From Chlorobiaceae bacterium (GTDB lineage: Bacteria; Bacteroidota; Chlorobiia; Chlorobiales; Chlorobiaceae), in the NCBI GenBank assembly GCA_016931495.1, contig JAFGER010000021.1, positions 1-43,630 on the forward strand: a stretch of DNA of 43,630 bases. Reading direction: 5' to 3'. A model generated the notes under the pieces. That model had not been told where the DNA came from. It saw only the letters and a list, made by a program, of their open reading frames with translations, and did not search any database. Position numbers and translations under genes: made by a program. Positions within the stretch are counted from its first letter, which is position 1. Every line of letters starts with the position of its first letter. Below are positions 1 through 8,253 of the stretch, piece by piece.

Positions 1-130
1 CCTCACGTACTCCGTGTACGCTCCGGTTTCTGCGCTCCAGCCGCCTTGCACTCGGGCCGCTCATGACACTTTTTAGAGGTGCCCTTAAGGCGCTTGTCTG
101 AAAAAGAATTATGGTTATTATCCGATTCTT

Positions 131-140
131 CGTATATTCG
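131..140 (+). promoter_or_regulatory. Candidate -10 promoter box of tRNA-Pro
   Basis: The decamer CGTATATTCG contains TATATT at 133-138, so a transcript would begin about ten bases before the tRNA. The identical decamer occurs just before the radical SAM gene at 2518. No good -35 hexamer is visible at the usual spacing. The promoter role is inferred from position and recurrence. Confidence 0.4.
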
Positions 141-150
141 TGTCCTTTAT

Positions 151-224
<74 letters not shown>

Positions 225-288
225 CAAGTTTTTCCCTCCTGCATCATCCGGATGAGTTCCTTTCTCAACAGCAACCGGAAATCAAGTT

Positions 289-765
289 ATGGATTTTGAA
301 TGCCAGTTCGTCTGCGAGCTGAAAGAGCTTGCGTCTGTTCCCGCACTTGTCATTCGCGAGCACGCCGCCGTGAGCGAAATCGGATCGCTGTTTGACGCCG
401 GTTTCCGTGAAATCAGCCGGGTGCTCGAAGGTCAGGGCAGGCAACCGGCGCCCCCGTCGTTCGCGCGGTTTTATGCTTTGAACGACGGCATGCTCGATGT
501 CGAATTCGGCTATCCCGTCGATGCGGAAGTCCGCGGCAGCGGCAGGGCGGTAATCGCTTCGACGCCCTCCGGCAAGGCGGCAAGCTGCCTTTATATCGGC
601 CCTTATGCCGAAATCGAACCGGCCTACACGGCGCTCATGAAGTGGATTGAGGAGAACGGCTTGGTGATGAACGGCGAGGCCTACGAGCTTTATCTGGACG
701 ATCCGTTCGCAACGCTTCCCGATCAGCTCAGGACGCAGATTCATCTTCTGCTGCGCGACGATTGA
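289..765 (+). CDS. GyrI-like / AraC-effector-binding domain protein
   Basis: This 158-residue protein looks like a stand-alone GyrI-like small-molecule-binding domain, the fold used as the effector domain of AraC- and MerR-type regulators. Seen directly: the N-terminal pattern CELKELASVPALVIREHA, a central segment ending FARFYAL, and a C-terminal YIGPYAEIEPAYTALMKWIEENG followed by an EAYELYLDDP segment; the G-PY...Y..L..WI...G pattern is typical of the family. There is no DNA-binding helix-turn-helix, signal peptide or membrane segment, so it is probably a soluble ligand-binding protein. It lies 71 bases upstream of the CrtD-like gene on the same strand and may be co-transcribed with it. The ATG at 289 has only a weak ribosome-binding site. 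The ligand is unknown. Confidence 0.75.
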   Translation: MDFECQFVCELKELASVPALVIREHAAVSEIGSLFDAGFREISRVLEGQGRQPAPPSFARFYALNDGMLDVEFGYPVDAEVRGSGRAVIASTPSGKAASCLYIGPYAEIEPAYTALMKWIEENGLVMNGEAYELYLDDPFATLPDQLRTQIHLLLRDD

Positions 766-836
766 CGGGAATTGTCTTCCTGTTCCGGCGATTATGAAGG
801 GAGAAGTTTCTTTTACCCTTTAGCCGGTTTGTTGTC

Positions 837-2315
837 ATGGATCTGCCTGAGCTGCACTGCATCGTCATTGGCGCCGGAATCGGCGGGCTTGCCGCCGGAG
901 CGCTGCTTGCCCGCCAAGGCGTGCAGGTGGTGGTGCTCGAAGCGCAGAGCTACCCCGGCGGCTGTGCGGCTACATTCAGCTCCGGCGGCTACCGCTTCGA
1001 TGCGGGCGCGACGGTCGGTTGCGGCTTTCACCCCGGCGGGCCGCTCGACAAGCTTGGCCGCGAACTCGGCATCGACTGGCCGGTGCGCCGTGAGCCGCTC
1101 GCATGGCAGTACCGCCACCGCGACCTTCGCCTCGATCTTGCATCCTCCCGCGAGAACATCATCGCCCGCTTTCCCCGTTCGCAAGCTTTCTGGGACGAAC
1201 AGTCGCGCCTTGCCCGCATCCTCTGGAGTTTCTCTGCCGGGGCGCTGCCGTGGCCCATCTCCGGCGGTCGCGATCTTCTTGGCATCGCCGGCAAGGCGCT
1301 CGCTTCGCTGCCGGATTCCGTCCGTCTCCTGCCTTTCGCGGGGCGCACCGCATTGGAGTGGCTTCGTCACCACCGGCTTCACGACGATCCTGATTTCGTG
1401 CGCTTCATCGACGCCCAGCTTCTGATTTCCGCCCAGACCACCTCGCGCCACGCCAACGCGCTCAACGCCGCGATTGCGCTCGACCTGCCGGTTGCGGGCA
1501 CCTGGCGCGTCGATGGCGGCATCGGCGCGGTGGCGCGGCGGCTCGCGGAGTCCATCGAGCGTGACGGCGGCGCGGTGCTGTACGGCAAAAAGGTGACGCG
1601 GCTCGACAGCATCAGGCGCGAAGTTCTTGGCGTCGAAACCAGCGATGGCGACGCGCTGGCCGCTGACGCCATCATCGCCAATCTCACGCCCGAGTCCTTC
1701 GCGCTGCTCGACGACTTCCGTCCGGCGGACGAGCCGGACGCGCCGCCCGCTTCCGGCTGGAGCGCCTTCATGCTCTATCTCGGCGTCGATGCGTCGTTCT
1801 TCGACCGTGCCGGAGCCGATCATCTGCAAATCGTCGCGCCGACGGGCGAGCTTGGCGAGTGCCGGAGCCTGTTCGTCTCGGCCTCACCGGTGGGTGACGC
1901 CGGACGAGCGCCCGATGGTCAACGTGCGGTCACCGTTTCGACCCACACAAAACCCGAGCGCTGGTTCAAAGCGTTGCAGCAGGGTCGCGCGGCTTACGAA
2001 GCGCTGAAGCAGGAGTACACCGACCGAACGCTCGCGCTGCTCCGCGAGCAGCTCCCGGAGTTCGACGGCGCGATCCGCTCGGTGACTGCCGCCACGCCGC
2101 ATTCGTGGGAGCAGTGGACGGGGCGGCATCGCGGACTGGTGGGTGGTTATGCACAGACCTCGCTCTTCGGCGTTCGGGGGCCAGCCACGAAATACAAGAA
2201 TCTCTTTCTCACCGGAGACTCGATCTTTCCCGGCCAGTCGCTGCCGGGCGTCGTCACCGGCGCGCGCCGGACGGTGGAGCTGGTGCTGCGGCGAGCGAAA
2301 AAGCTAAGGTGGTGA
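837..2315 (+). CDS. CrtD/CrtI-family FAD-dependent carotenoid desaturase-like oxidoreductase
   Basis: This 492-residue flavoenzyme has the N-terminal dinucleotide-binding motif GAGIGGLAAGALLARQG (about residues 11-27). The family block PGGCAATFSSGGYRFDAGAT follows at about 41-60. The C-terminal FAD-contacting segment of phytoene desaturase and carotenoid isomerase relatives, FLTGDSIFPGQSLPGVVTGA, lies near the end. The middle (FWDEQSRLARILWSF and DAQLLISAQTTS) resembles cyanobacterial CrtD, the C-3',4' carotenoid desaturase, more than CrtI or CrtH as I remember them. It probably acts on carotenoids at the membrane, but the exact reaction (desaturation, isomerisation or saturation) cannot be read from sequence, and no other carotenoid gene is nearby. 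Length is normal for the family. The start lacks a clear Shine-Dalgarno sequence. Confidence 0.75.
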   Translation: MDLPELHCIVIGAGIGGLAAGALLARQGVQVVVLEAQSYPGGCAATFSSGGYRFDAGATVGCGFHPGGPLDKLGRELGIDWPVRREPLAWQYRHRDLRLDLASSRENIIARFPRSQAFWDEQSRLARILWSFSAGALPWPISGGRDLLGIAGKALASLPDSVRLLPFAGRTALEWLRHHRLHDDPDFVRFIDAQLLISAQTTSRHANALNAAIALDLPVAGTWRVDGGIGAVARRLAESIERDGGAVLYGKKVTRLDSIRREVLGVETSDGDALAADAIIANLTPESFALLDDFRPADEPDAPPASGWSAFMLYLGVDASFFDRAGADHLQIVAPTGELGECRSLFVSASPVGDAGRAPDGQRAVTVSTHTKPERWFKALQQGRAAYEALKQEYTDRTLALLREQLPEFDGAIRSVTAATPHSWEQWTGRHRGLVGGYAQTSLFGVRGPATKYKNLFLTGDSIFPGQSLPGVVTGARRTVELVLRRAKKLRW

Positions 2316-2329
2316 AGGGGCGGAGTTCA

Positions 2330-2486
2330 GGGCAACCGCAAGGGTTGCCCCTACAGAAACCGTCTGAAAACCGATAGGTTCTCTCTCCCTTTGTAGGGGC
2401 AGGCCTCGCGCCTGCCCGGATTCCAGTCAATTATCTAAACTCGTACGCACCGACGAATCAGGGCGACCAGTCGGGACGCCCCTACA
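2330..2486. repeat. Cluster of three short palindromic intergenic repeats
   Basis: The 202-bp gap between the CrtD-like and radical SAM genes holds three hairpin units. GGGCAACC (2330-2337) pairs with GGTTGCCC (2343-2350). GGGCAGGC (2397-2404) pairs with GCCTGCCC (2410-2417). A weaker one, GGGCG...CGCCC, spans 2461-2481. Each is flanked on one side by TAGGGGC or GCCCCTA. Units of the same design occur at 18348-18373 and 24922-24947, so this is a dispersed REP-like family and not gene-specific regulation. A terminator role for the upstream gene is possible, but no U-tract follows. Confidence 0.8.
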
Positions 2487-2503
2487 CTTTTTCGACGCCT
2501 CCT

Positions 2504-2513
2504 CGTATATTCG
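2504..2513 (+). promoter_or_regulatory. Candidate promoter box with little or no 5' leader
   Basis: The decamer CGTATATTCG is identical to the one before tRNA-Pro. Its TATATT (2506-2511) ends only six bases before the ATG at 2518, and no Shine-Dalgarno sequence fits in between. If this is the -10 element, the mRNA starts at or next to the initiation codon and is leaderless. This is inferred from sequence only. Confidence 0.35.
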
Positions 2514-2517
2514 TTCT

Positions 2518-3768
2518 ATGGAGCTTCAGGAAAAAATCACCATCCTTTCGGGGGCGGCGCGCTACGATGCCTCGTGCGCTTCGAGCGGCAGCAACCGCGA
2601 GGGTTCGGCGGGCGGCACGGGTAACACCTCGCAGGGGGGGATCTGTCACTCGTGGGCGGATGATGGCCGCTGCATTTCACTCCTGAAAATCCTGCTCTCC
2701 AATGACTGCCGCTACGACTGCGCCTACTGCGTGAACCGCTCTTCAAACCCGGTGCCGCGGGCGTCCTTCACCGCGCGGGAGGTGGTCGATCTCACGATGG
2801 AGTTCTACCGGCGCAACTACATCGAGGGCCTGTTCCTCAGCTCGGCGGTCAACGTGAGTCCCGACCACACGATGGAAGAGATGGTGCGCGTGGCGGAGAT
2901 GCTGCGCAACGAAGAGCGTTTCGGCGGGTACATCCATCTGAAAATCATCCCCGGCAGTAGCCCGGAACTCGTTCGCCGCGCCGGACTTGCCGCCGACCGC
3001 ATCAGCGTCAACATCGAGCTGCCCTCCAGCGAGTCGCTGCAACGGCTCGCGCCGCAGAAGAAGAAGGAGGCGATTCTCGCTCCGATGAAGCTGATCGGTG
3101 CGGAGGCGGGTGTGAGCCTCGTCGAGCGGCGCAAGAGCCGCAAGGCTCCGCGCTTCGCCCCCGCCGGGCAGAGCACACAGATGATTATCGGCGCGAGTCC
3201 CGAAACCGACCTGCAAATCCTCCAGCTCTCGCAGGGGCTGTACCGCAAGATGAACCTCAAGCGCGTCTATTACTCCGCATTTGTCCCGGTCAACGAAGAC
3301 AACCGTCTGCCGGTGCTCTCGGCGCCGCCGCTCCTGCGCGAGCATCGGCTCTACCAGGCTGACTGGCTGTTGCGCTTCTACGGCTTTTCGCCGGAGGAGA
3401 TTCTCTCCGACGACGCGCCCAACCTCGACGAGTCGTTCGACCCCAAAACCGCCTGGGCGCTGCGCCATCCCGAATTTTTTCCGGTCGAAATCAACCGCGC
3501 CGACTACGCCGCCCTGCTGCGCGTGCCCGGCATCGGCGTCGTCTCCGCCAAGCGCATCATCGCCGCGCGGCGCTTCGCGCCCGTCACGCACGAGGGGATG
3601 AAAAAGATCGGCGTGGTGATGAAGCGCGCCAAATATTTCATCACCTGCTCGGGCCGCCCGTTCGACAAAATCGACCAGCAACCCGCCCGCCTCCGCCAAC
3701 GCCTCCTCCTCGGCGAAGGCAGCGAGCCGAAACAACCAAGGCAACTCGTGTTGCCGGGACTTGGGTGA
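2518..3768 (+). CDS. Putative DNA modification/repair radical SAM protein (rSAM_link_UDG type) with C-terminal helix-hairpin-helix
   Basis: This 416-residue protein has the radical SAM cluster motif C64-x3-C68-x2-C71 (CRYDCAYC), so it should bind a 4Fe-4S cluster and cleave S-adenosylmethionine. The glycine/serine-rich N-terminus (GAARYDASCASSGSNREG) and the C-terminal helix-hairpin-helix segment (RVPGIGVVSAKRIIAARRF) match the family annotated as putative DNA modification/repair radical SAM protein. That family is defined by genomic linkage to a DUF4130 protein, often fused to uracil-DNA glycosylase. Here the DUF4130 partner is the next gene, 155 bases downstream. Substrate and reaction are unknown; the HhH domain suggests DNA binding. 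The ATG has a promoter-like TATATT six bases upstream and no ribosome-binding site. Confidence 0.85.
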   Translation: MELQEKITILSGAARYDASCASSGSNREGSAGGTGNTSQGGICHSWADDGRCISLLKILLSNDCRYDCAYCVNRSSNPVPRASFTAREVVDLTMEFYRRNYIEGLFLSSAVNVSPDHTMEEMVRVAEMLRNEERFGGYIHLKIIPGSSPELVRRAGLAADRISVNIELPSSESLQRLAPQKKKEAILAPMKLIGAEAGVSLVERRKSRKAPRFAPAGQSTQMIIGASPETDLQILQLSQGLYRKMNLKRVYYSAFVPVNEDNRLPVLSAPPLLREHRLYQADWLLRFYGFSPEEILSDDAPNLDESFDPKTAWALRHPEFFPVEINRADYAALLRVPGIGVVSAKRIIAARRFAPVTHEGMKKIGVVMKRAKYFITCSGRPFDKIDQQPARLRQRLLLGEGSEPKQPRQLVLPGLG

Positions 3769-3771
3769 ACT

Positions 3772-3907
3772 GTGGACGAGGTGGACTTTGTGGACGAAGT
3801 GGACAGGAAAGGAAAAAAGATTCCACCGTTATGTGCCCAGCGTCACGCAGCACAATCTTCTCCCATTTGTCGTATTAGTCCTATTAGTCCCATAAGTCCT
3901 ATTCTTT
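3772..3907. repeat. Two 9-bp-period intergenic minisatellites
   Basis: Between the radical SAM and DUF4130 genes are two arrays with the same 9-bp period. The first is four copies of GTGGACNNN at 3772-3807 (variable parts GAG, TTT, GAA, AGG). The second is four degenerate copies of roughly NTATTAGTC at 3872-3907. Related two- to four-copy arrays lie at 9958-10030. They show no start codon or ribosome-binding site and no function can be assigned. Confidence 0.75.
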
Positions 3908-3923
3908 CAAGCGAGCCACTGCC

Positions 3924-4661
3924 ATGAACCACTATCTCTACGACGGAACGCCCGAAGGCCTCGTTTCAGCAATCGCCGCGATTCTCGACAGCGGCGACGA
4001 TCCCGAAGCGGCGCACCTCGCCGTCCGGCAGGACACGCTGTTCGAGGAGGGGCTGTTTCTTCGCACCGATTCCGCCGCCGCCGAAGCCCTCTTCGCGCGG
4101 CTCCGGGAGCGAGCGCCCGACGCGGTGCAGACGCTCTGGTACTTCACGATGGCCGAAACCAGCGAGCTGGAGACGAGCCTCTTGCGCTACATCGCGCTCG
4201 CTTTCGAGCACGGCGACCGGGTCAACGGCTACCTCACTCACGGCGACGTCAAGGCGGTCGTCGCCACTGCTCGCAAGGCCGGGCGCGAGCTGCACCGCAT
4301 GAAAGGCCTCTTGCGCTTCGAGCAGCTCCGCGACGGCACCTGGCTGGCCCGGATGGAGCCCGACCACAATGTCATCCAGCCTCTCGCCCGCCACTTCAGC
4401 CGCCGCCTGCGCGCGCAGGAGTGGTTCATCTACGACGCCCGTCGCCACAGCGCCGCCCACTGGGACGGCCACGCGCTCAGCTTCGGTACCCTCGAACAGT
4501 TCAGCCGCCCCGAACTTTCCCCGGAGGAGCAGGAAGTGCAGCAGCTCTGGCAAACCTTCTTCAAAACCATCGCCATCCCCGAACGCAAAAACCCCCGCCT
4601 CCAGCAATCCAACATGCCTGCGAAGTACTGGAAATATCTGACTGAAAAGCAGGGGGAGTGA
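3924..4661 (+). CDS. DUF4130 protein, probable DNA metabolism protein linked to radical SAM
   Basis: This 245-residue protein matches the DUF4130 family as remembered: N-terminal YDGTPEGLVSAIAAI, a central DVKAVVATARKAGRELHRMKG segment, LLRFEQLRDGTWLARMEPDHNV, and the C-terminal WQTFFKTIAIPERKNPRLQQ followed by MPAKYWKYL. In many bacteria this domain is fused to a uracil-DNA glycosylase and sits beside a radical SAM gene. Here it stands alone beside that gene, while a separate iron-sulfur uracil-DNA glycosylase is encoded about 30 kb away (34122-34751). Role inferred: DNA base repair or modification together with the upstream radical SAM protein. It is soluble and lacks a signal peptide. The ATG at 3924 has a weak upstream purine stretch. 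Confidence 0.85.
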   Translation: MNHYLYDGTPEGLVSAIAAILDSGDDPEAAHLAVRQDTLFEEGLFLRTDSAAAEALFARLRERAPDAVQTLWYFTMAETSELETSLLRYIALAFEHGDRVNGYLTHGDVKAVVATARKAGRELHRMKGLLRFEQLRDGTWLARMEPDHNVIQPLARHFSRRLRAQEWFIYDARRHSAAHWDGHALSFGTLEQFSRPELSPEEQEVQQLWQTFFKTIAIPERKNPRLQQSNMPAKYWKYLTEKQGE

Positions 4662-4753
4662 AAGGGGAAAGGACGTATCCAGGTTGTTGGGGTGTTCACT
4701 ATCAAGTATATTGGGATTAGCAATTTTCCTAATGAACAGCGAAAAGAACCACA

Positions 4754-5818
4754 GTGATAAGAAAGGCAGCAATCAGGAATCTTACCGTATTTGCGGAGGC
4801 TGAACTTGAATTTGGCAATCATCTTAATGTGATTATCGGCGAGAACGGTACTGGTAAAACTCATCTGCTGAAATTGCTGTACTCGATTTTAGCTGTGGGT
4901 TTTGATGCGAAGAAAAAGTCACACTCACCGCTTCCTACAAAGTCGATGTATCAGCTTCTGCTTGCTGAAAAGTTGGTGAATGTATTCAAAGCTGAATCTC
5001 TTGGAAGAATTGTCAGGAGAAAGCAGGGGCGTGAACGGTGTGATATACAGCTTGATTTTTTGAATTCCACTTTCGATATAGCATTCGATTTTGCTACGCA
5101 AAGCAAGTCTGAAGTGAATATTGAAAAGATTCCTGAACAATGGTCCGATATAGCCCCTGCGTATTTACCTACAAGAGAGCTTATGACGATTTATCCGAAT
5201 TTCGTCGCTGTTTATGAAGGGCACTACCTTGAATTTGAAGAGACCTGGAGAGATACTTGCTTATTACTTGGCGGATTATTGCAAAAGGGGCCAAAAGAAA
5301 AGAAGATTCGCGAATTACTTGTTCCTCTCGAAGAGGCGATGGATGGCCAGATCGAGCTGGATAAAAATGGACGTTTTTATCTGAAAAACAGTAGTGGCAG
5401 AATAGAGATGCCTTTGGTCGCTGAAGGCTACAGGAAGCTCGGAATGCTTGCCAGATTGATAGCTACAGGAGCGCTTCTTGAAAAAGGTTATCTGTTTTGG
5501 GATGAACCTGAGGCGAATCTCAACCCGCGTATCATCAAAAAGGTTGCTAAAAGTATTCTCGATTTGAGCGTTTCAGGCATTCAGGTATTTATTGCAACAC
5601 ACAGCTTGTTTCTTCTTCGTGAACTGGAGATTTTGTTGTCAGGTGATTCGTATCGAAATATTGACGCTCGGTTCTTCGGTCTGCACGGCTCTTCGGATGG
5701 AGTCAAGGTTATGCAGGGGGTTTCAGTCGATGAGATTGGTGATATAGCTTCTCTTGATGAATCATTGGCTCAGTCTGACAGATTTCTTGGGATCGGAGGG
5801 GATGATGATTCAGTGTAA
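4754..5818 (+). CDS. AAA/ABC-type ATPase (OLD/AAA_21-like), putative defence protein
   Basis: This 354-residue ATPase begins like SMC/Rad50/RecF proteins ([15 protein letters not shown]). The Walker A motif GENGTGKT is at 29-36 and Walker [13 protein letters not shown] starts near 247 (D250, E251). A histidine switch lies in FIATHS (H283). [12 protein letters not shown] may act as the signature region. There is no coiled-coil hinge and no TOPRIM domain, unlike OLD nucleases. The start is GTG at 4754. The gene is clearly AT-richer than the flanking genes and overlaps the next one, so the two form a translationally coupled unit, probably acquired horizontally. Comparable ATPase-plus-effector pairs are common in phage defence. 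The system type is not recognised and the defence role is an inference. Confidence 0.75.
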   Translation: MIRKAAIRNLTVFAEAELEFGNHLNVIIGENGTGKTHLLKLLYSILAVGFDAKKKSHSPLPTKSMYQLLLAEKLVNVFKAESLGRIVRRKQGRERCDIQLDFLNSTFDIAFDFATQSKSEVNIEKIPEQWSDIAPAYLPTRELMTIYPNFVAVYEGHYLEFEETWRDTCLLLGGLLQKGPKEKKIRELLVPLEEAMDGQIELDKNGRFYLKNSSGRIEMPLVAEGYRKLGMLARLIATGALLEKGYLFWDEPEANLNPRIIKKVAKSILDLSVSGIQVFIATHSLFLLRELEILLSGDSYRNIDARFFGLHGSSDGVKVMQGVSVDEIGDIASLDESLAQSDRFLGIGGDDDSV

Positions 5819-6311
5819 AGTGGATGGATTGATCTTTAGTTTTCCTGAGAATTGGAAAATAGCCAAATATGATGATTGGGCTTTTTATCGCAATCAGTTT
5901 TCGAGAATGTGGAATGAGATAAAGGCCGTCGATATGATTGCGCTTGATCTTTCGTCAACCTTCTGGCTTATCGAGGTCAAGGATTATCGAGTACATCGAA
6001 GAACAAAGCCAACCTGTCTGCCAAATGAAGTTGCTGGGAAAGTATTTGATACTTTGGCTGCAATGCTTCCAGCCAAGATCAATGCTTCAAATGTAGAAGA
6101 GAAGCAAATGGCCTCAGATATTAGCAGTACGCAAAAAATTCGAGTCGTTTTGCATCTGGAACAACCGCCTCAGAATTCCAAGCTGTTTCGACGAGCAATC
6201 GATCCGGCTGACGTTCAACAAAAGATACGAAAACTGATTCATCCCGTCGATGCTCACCCGAAGGTCGTCGAGAAAAGTGAGATGAGGAATTTAGAGTGGA
6301 GTGTCAGGTAA
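5802..6311 (+). CDS. Unknown protein with EVK nuclease-like motif, partner of ATPase
   Basis: This 169-residue protein is not recognised. The segment [20 protein letters not shown] has an acidic residue (D44 or D49) followed by E58-V-K60 at the end of a hydrophobic strand, the arrangement seen in PD-(D/E)xK nucleases, so a nuclease role is possible. The start is set by a strong ribosome-binding site, GGAGGG at 5795-5800, just before ATG codons at 5802 and 5805. It lies inside the 3' end of the ATPase gene (overlap 17 bases), so translation is coupled. It shares the low GC of the ATPase. There is no signal peptide or membrane helix. Read together: the ATPase would sense or load and this protein would act as effector. 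Confidence 0.6.
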   Translation: MMIQCKVDGLIFSFPENWKIAKYDDWAFYRNQFSRMWNEIKAVDMIALDLSSTFWLIEVKDYRVHRRTKPTCLPNEVAGKVFDTLAAMLPAKINASNVEEKQMASDISSTQKIRVVLHLEQPPQNSKLFRRAIDPADVQQKIRKLIHPVDAHPKVVEKSEMRNLEWSVR

Positions 6312-6314
6312 TCC

Positions 6315-6326
6315 GATAACGTTATC
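6315..6326. repeat. 12-bp perfect palindrome at island edge (copy 1)
   Basis: GATAACGTTATC is its own reverse complement and lies four bases after the stop codon of the EVK-motif gene. The same 12-mer, also followed by CA, recurs at 42358-42369 beside the AT-rich glycosyltransferase gene. Two exact copies in 43.6 kb is unlikely by chance. A protein-binding or recombination site is possible, but nothing here proves it. Confidence 0.6.
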
Positions 6327-6373
6327 CAATTGACAGATTACCGCCGAGTCCTGACATCCTTCAAATCCCCCCC

Positions 6374-7219
6374 TCACTGCACAATCGTCGGATACAATTT
6401 CGATGTCACGACGATCAGCGCAACAAGCATTCCGGTTAACATCAGAAAATCAATCCCGATGCCGAAGGTGCTCGTGCCGCCGACGACCATCAACGCGCGG
6501 AGGAGGTCAACCTGATAGGAGAGCGGGTTGATGTGGGCGACGATTTTGAGCCAGGTGGGCATGATGGAGATCGGGTAGATGGCGTTGCTGGCGAAGAAGA
6601 GGGGCATGGTCATGACCTGGCCGATGCCCATGAAGCGTTCGCGTGATCGCACCAGGCAGGCGATCATGAGCGAGAAGGTGGAGAAGAGCGCTGCGCCGAG
6701 CACGATGGCGACGAGCACGCCGCCGAGCGCCAGCGGTGACCAGTTCAGATCGACGCCTGCGACGAGCGCCATCAGATAGACAATGGCCGCCTGCGCTATC
6801 GCGCGCATTCCCGCCGAGACCGCCTTGCCGAACACGAGCGCGCTGCGCGGGGCGGGGCTGGCGAGCAGCTTTTGCAAAATGCCGAGGTCTTTTTCCCAGA
6901 TGACGTTGATGCCGTAGAAGATCGCGATGAAGAGCACGCTTTGCGCGAGGATACCCGGCGCGAGGAAGCTGAAGTAGTCGAGGTTGCCGGTGGGGATGGC
7001 GCGCATCCGCCCGAACACCTGGCCGAAGACCAGCAGCCAGAGCGCGGGCTGGATCGAGCGGCTCAGGATTTCCGACGGGTCGCGGCGCAGCTTGGCCAGC
7101 TCGGTGGCGACGATGGCCGCAGTGTCGCGCAGGAAGCCGGCGGGGTCAAACTTGTCAGCCCAGCCGTTTGGCCGTCCGGCGGGCGCGGTTGATGTCGCGG
7201 AAGTTTGGCTTGCTGTCAC
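6374..7219 (-). CDS. ABC-2 type transporter permease (DrrB-like)
   Basis: This membrane component of an ABC exporter has about six hydrophobic segments. The typical ABC-2 features are LARDxxEIL-like RRDPSEILSRSIQPALWLLVF, FLAPGILAQSVLF, LLASPAPRSALVFGK and the C-terminal HINPLSYQVDLLRALM. The start is placed at GTG 7219 and not at the upstream TTG, because AGGAGA lies about seven bases before it; this gives 281 residues. It overlaps the 3' end of the upstream ATPase gene by 65 bases, which implies coupled translation and a two-component exporter. The family moves drugs, lipids or polysaccharides; the substrate here is unknown. Confidence 0.85.
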   Translation of the reverse strand: MTASQTSATSTAPAGRPNGWADKFDPAGFLRDTAAIVATELAKLRRDPSEILSRSIQPALWLLVFGQVFGRMRAIPTGNLDYFSFLAPGILAQSVLFIAIFYGINVIWEKDLGILQKLLASPAPRSALVFGKAVSAGMRAIAQAAIVYLMALVAGVDLNWSPLALGGVLVAIVLGAALFSTFSLMIACLVRSRERFMGIGQVMTMPLFFASNAIYPISIMPTWLKIVAHINPLSYQVDLLRALMVVGGTSTFGIGIDFLMLTGMLVALIVVTSKLYPTIVQ

Positions 7220-7964
7220 TGAACTCTCCTGCAAAGTGAATGAAAACCTGGTTCATCGATCCGGTTCCGGCGCGGCGCTTCAGCTCCTCTGCCGACCCCT
7301 CGGCGGCGATGACTCCCTCCTTCATGATGGCGATCCGGTCGCACAATTCTTCGGCCTCCTCCATGTCGTGCGTGGTGAGCAGAATCGTGGTGCCGAAGGT
7401 TTCGAGCAGCTCCTTCAGCCGCTTCCAGACCTGGAGGCGGGCGGCGGGGTCGAGGCCGATGGTCGGCTCGTCGAGAAAGAGCACCTCTGGGCGGTGGAGC
7501 ATCGAGAGGGCGATTTCGAGCCGCCGGATCATGCCGCCGGAGTAGGTGCGTACCAGCTTGTCGCGCGCCTCGGTGAGGCCCATGAAGGCGAGCGCTTCGT
7601 CGATCCGCTGCTTGCGCTCGTTTCGCGGCACGCCGTAGATGCGGGCGAAGAGCAAGAGGTTCTCGAAGCCGGTCAGCGCCCCGTCCGCCGAGATCATCTG
7701 CGACACGTAGCCGATGCGCTTGCGCACGCCGATGCTGTCGCCGAGAATGCTGTGCCCGGCCACGGTCGCCACGCCGCTCGACGGCGGCAGCATGGTGGTG
7801 AGCATCTTGATGGTCGTCGTCTTGCCCGCCCCGTTCGGCCCCAGCAGCCCGAAAATCTCGCCAGACCGCACCGTCATGTTCAGCTCCTTCACGGCGACAA
7901 GCGAGCCGAACGAGCGGGTGAGCCGGTCGGTCTGGATGGCGATGTCGGTCGTCGGTTGCGGCAT
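7155..7964 (-). CDS. ABC transporter ATP-binding protein (DrrA-like)
   Basis: This is the nucleotide-binding subunit paired with the adjacent ABC-2 permease. Walker A GPNGAGKT, signature YSGGMIRRLEIA, Walker B VLFLDEPTIGLDP and the H-loop TTHDMEEAEELCDR are all present and in order. The DrrA-type hallmark of one ABC domain plus a short tail is met at 269 residues. The ATG at 7964 (MPQPTTD) is chosen because it sits just before the conserved domain. A GTG at 8027 would add 21 residues, and neither start has a clear ribosome-binding site. It is cytoplasmic and energises export of an unknown substrate. Confidence 0.85.
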   Translation of the reverse strand: MPQPTTDIAIQTDRLTRSFGSLVAVKELNMTVRSGEIFGLLGPNGAGKTTTIKMLTTMLPPSSGVATVAGHSILGDSIGVRKRIGYVSQMISADGALTGFENLLLFARIYGVPRNERKQRIDEALAFMGLTEARDKLVRTYSGGMIRRLEIALSMLHRPEVLFLDEPTIGLDPAARLQVWKRLKELLETFGTTILLTTHDMEEAEELCDRIAIMKEGVIAAEGSAEELKRRAGTGSMNQVFIHFAGEFSDSKPNFRDINRARRTAKRLG

Positions 7965-8108
7965 TGTCGTGGTGGTCGAGGGCTGTTCCGGTTTGAATTG
8001 AAGGTAAGGTTCGGCGACGCTTTGCACAACTGCCGATTCGTTCGGTGGATCGGAATTTTTCGGTGATTACTTTGGTGGCAATAATTTACAAAAGTCACCA
8101 GAAGAAGA

Positions 8109-8175
8109 AATTGGGCTAAAGCCCTGATTTATTATACGTTATCCATATACCCCGGACTGAAGTCCGGGGCAATTG
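8109..8175 (+). repeat. Two-hairpin composite repeat (BIME-like), copy 1
   Basis: AATT, then palindrome GGGCTAAAGCCC (8113-8124), a 25-bp spacer, then stem CCCCGGACT (8150-8158) with AGTCCGGGG (8161-8169), then CAATTG. The same two hairpins, with the same AATT/CAATT ends and similar spacing, occur in inverted orientation at 21830-21894. The conserved unit of about 65 bp with inverted terminal AATTG suggests a mobilised REP doublet. It occupies most of the 289-bp gap between the ABC ATPase and glpK genes. Confidence 0.8.
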
Positions 8176-8253
8176 TTTGAGATTTATAATCGCAGGAGTA
8201 ATAATCGGTATCTTCTTTTTCAACAGCACCTTGAACCTTTCCTCGCAAATCCT

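Noticed and set aside
1-150. Possible end of an upstream gene or repeat
   Set aside because: The first 100 bases contain a short inverted repeat (CGTAC...GTACG) but no frame with recognisable protein. It could belong to a dispersed repeat, but no second copy is in the window.
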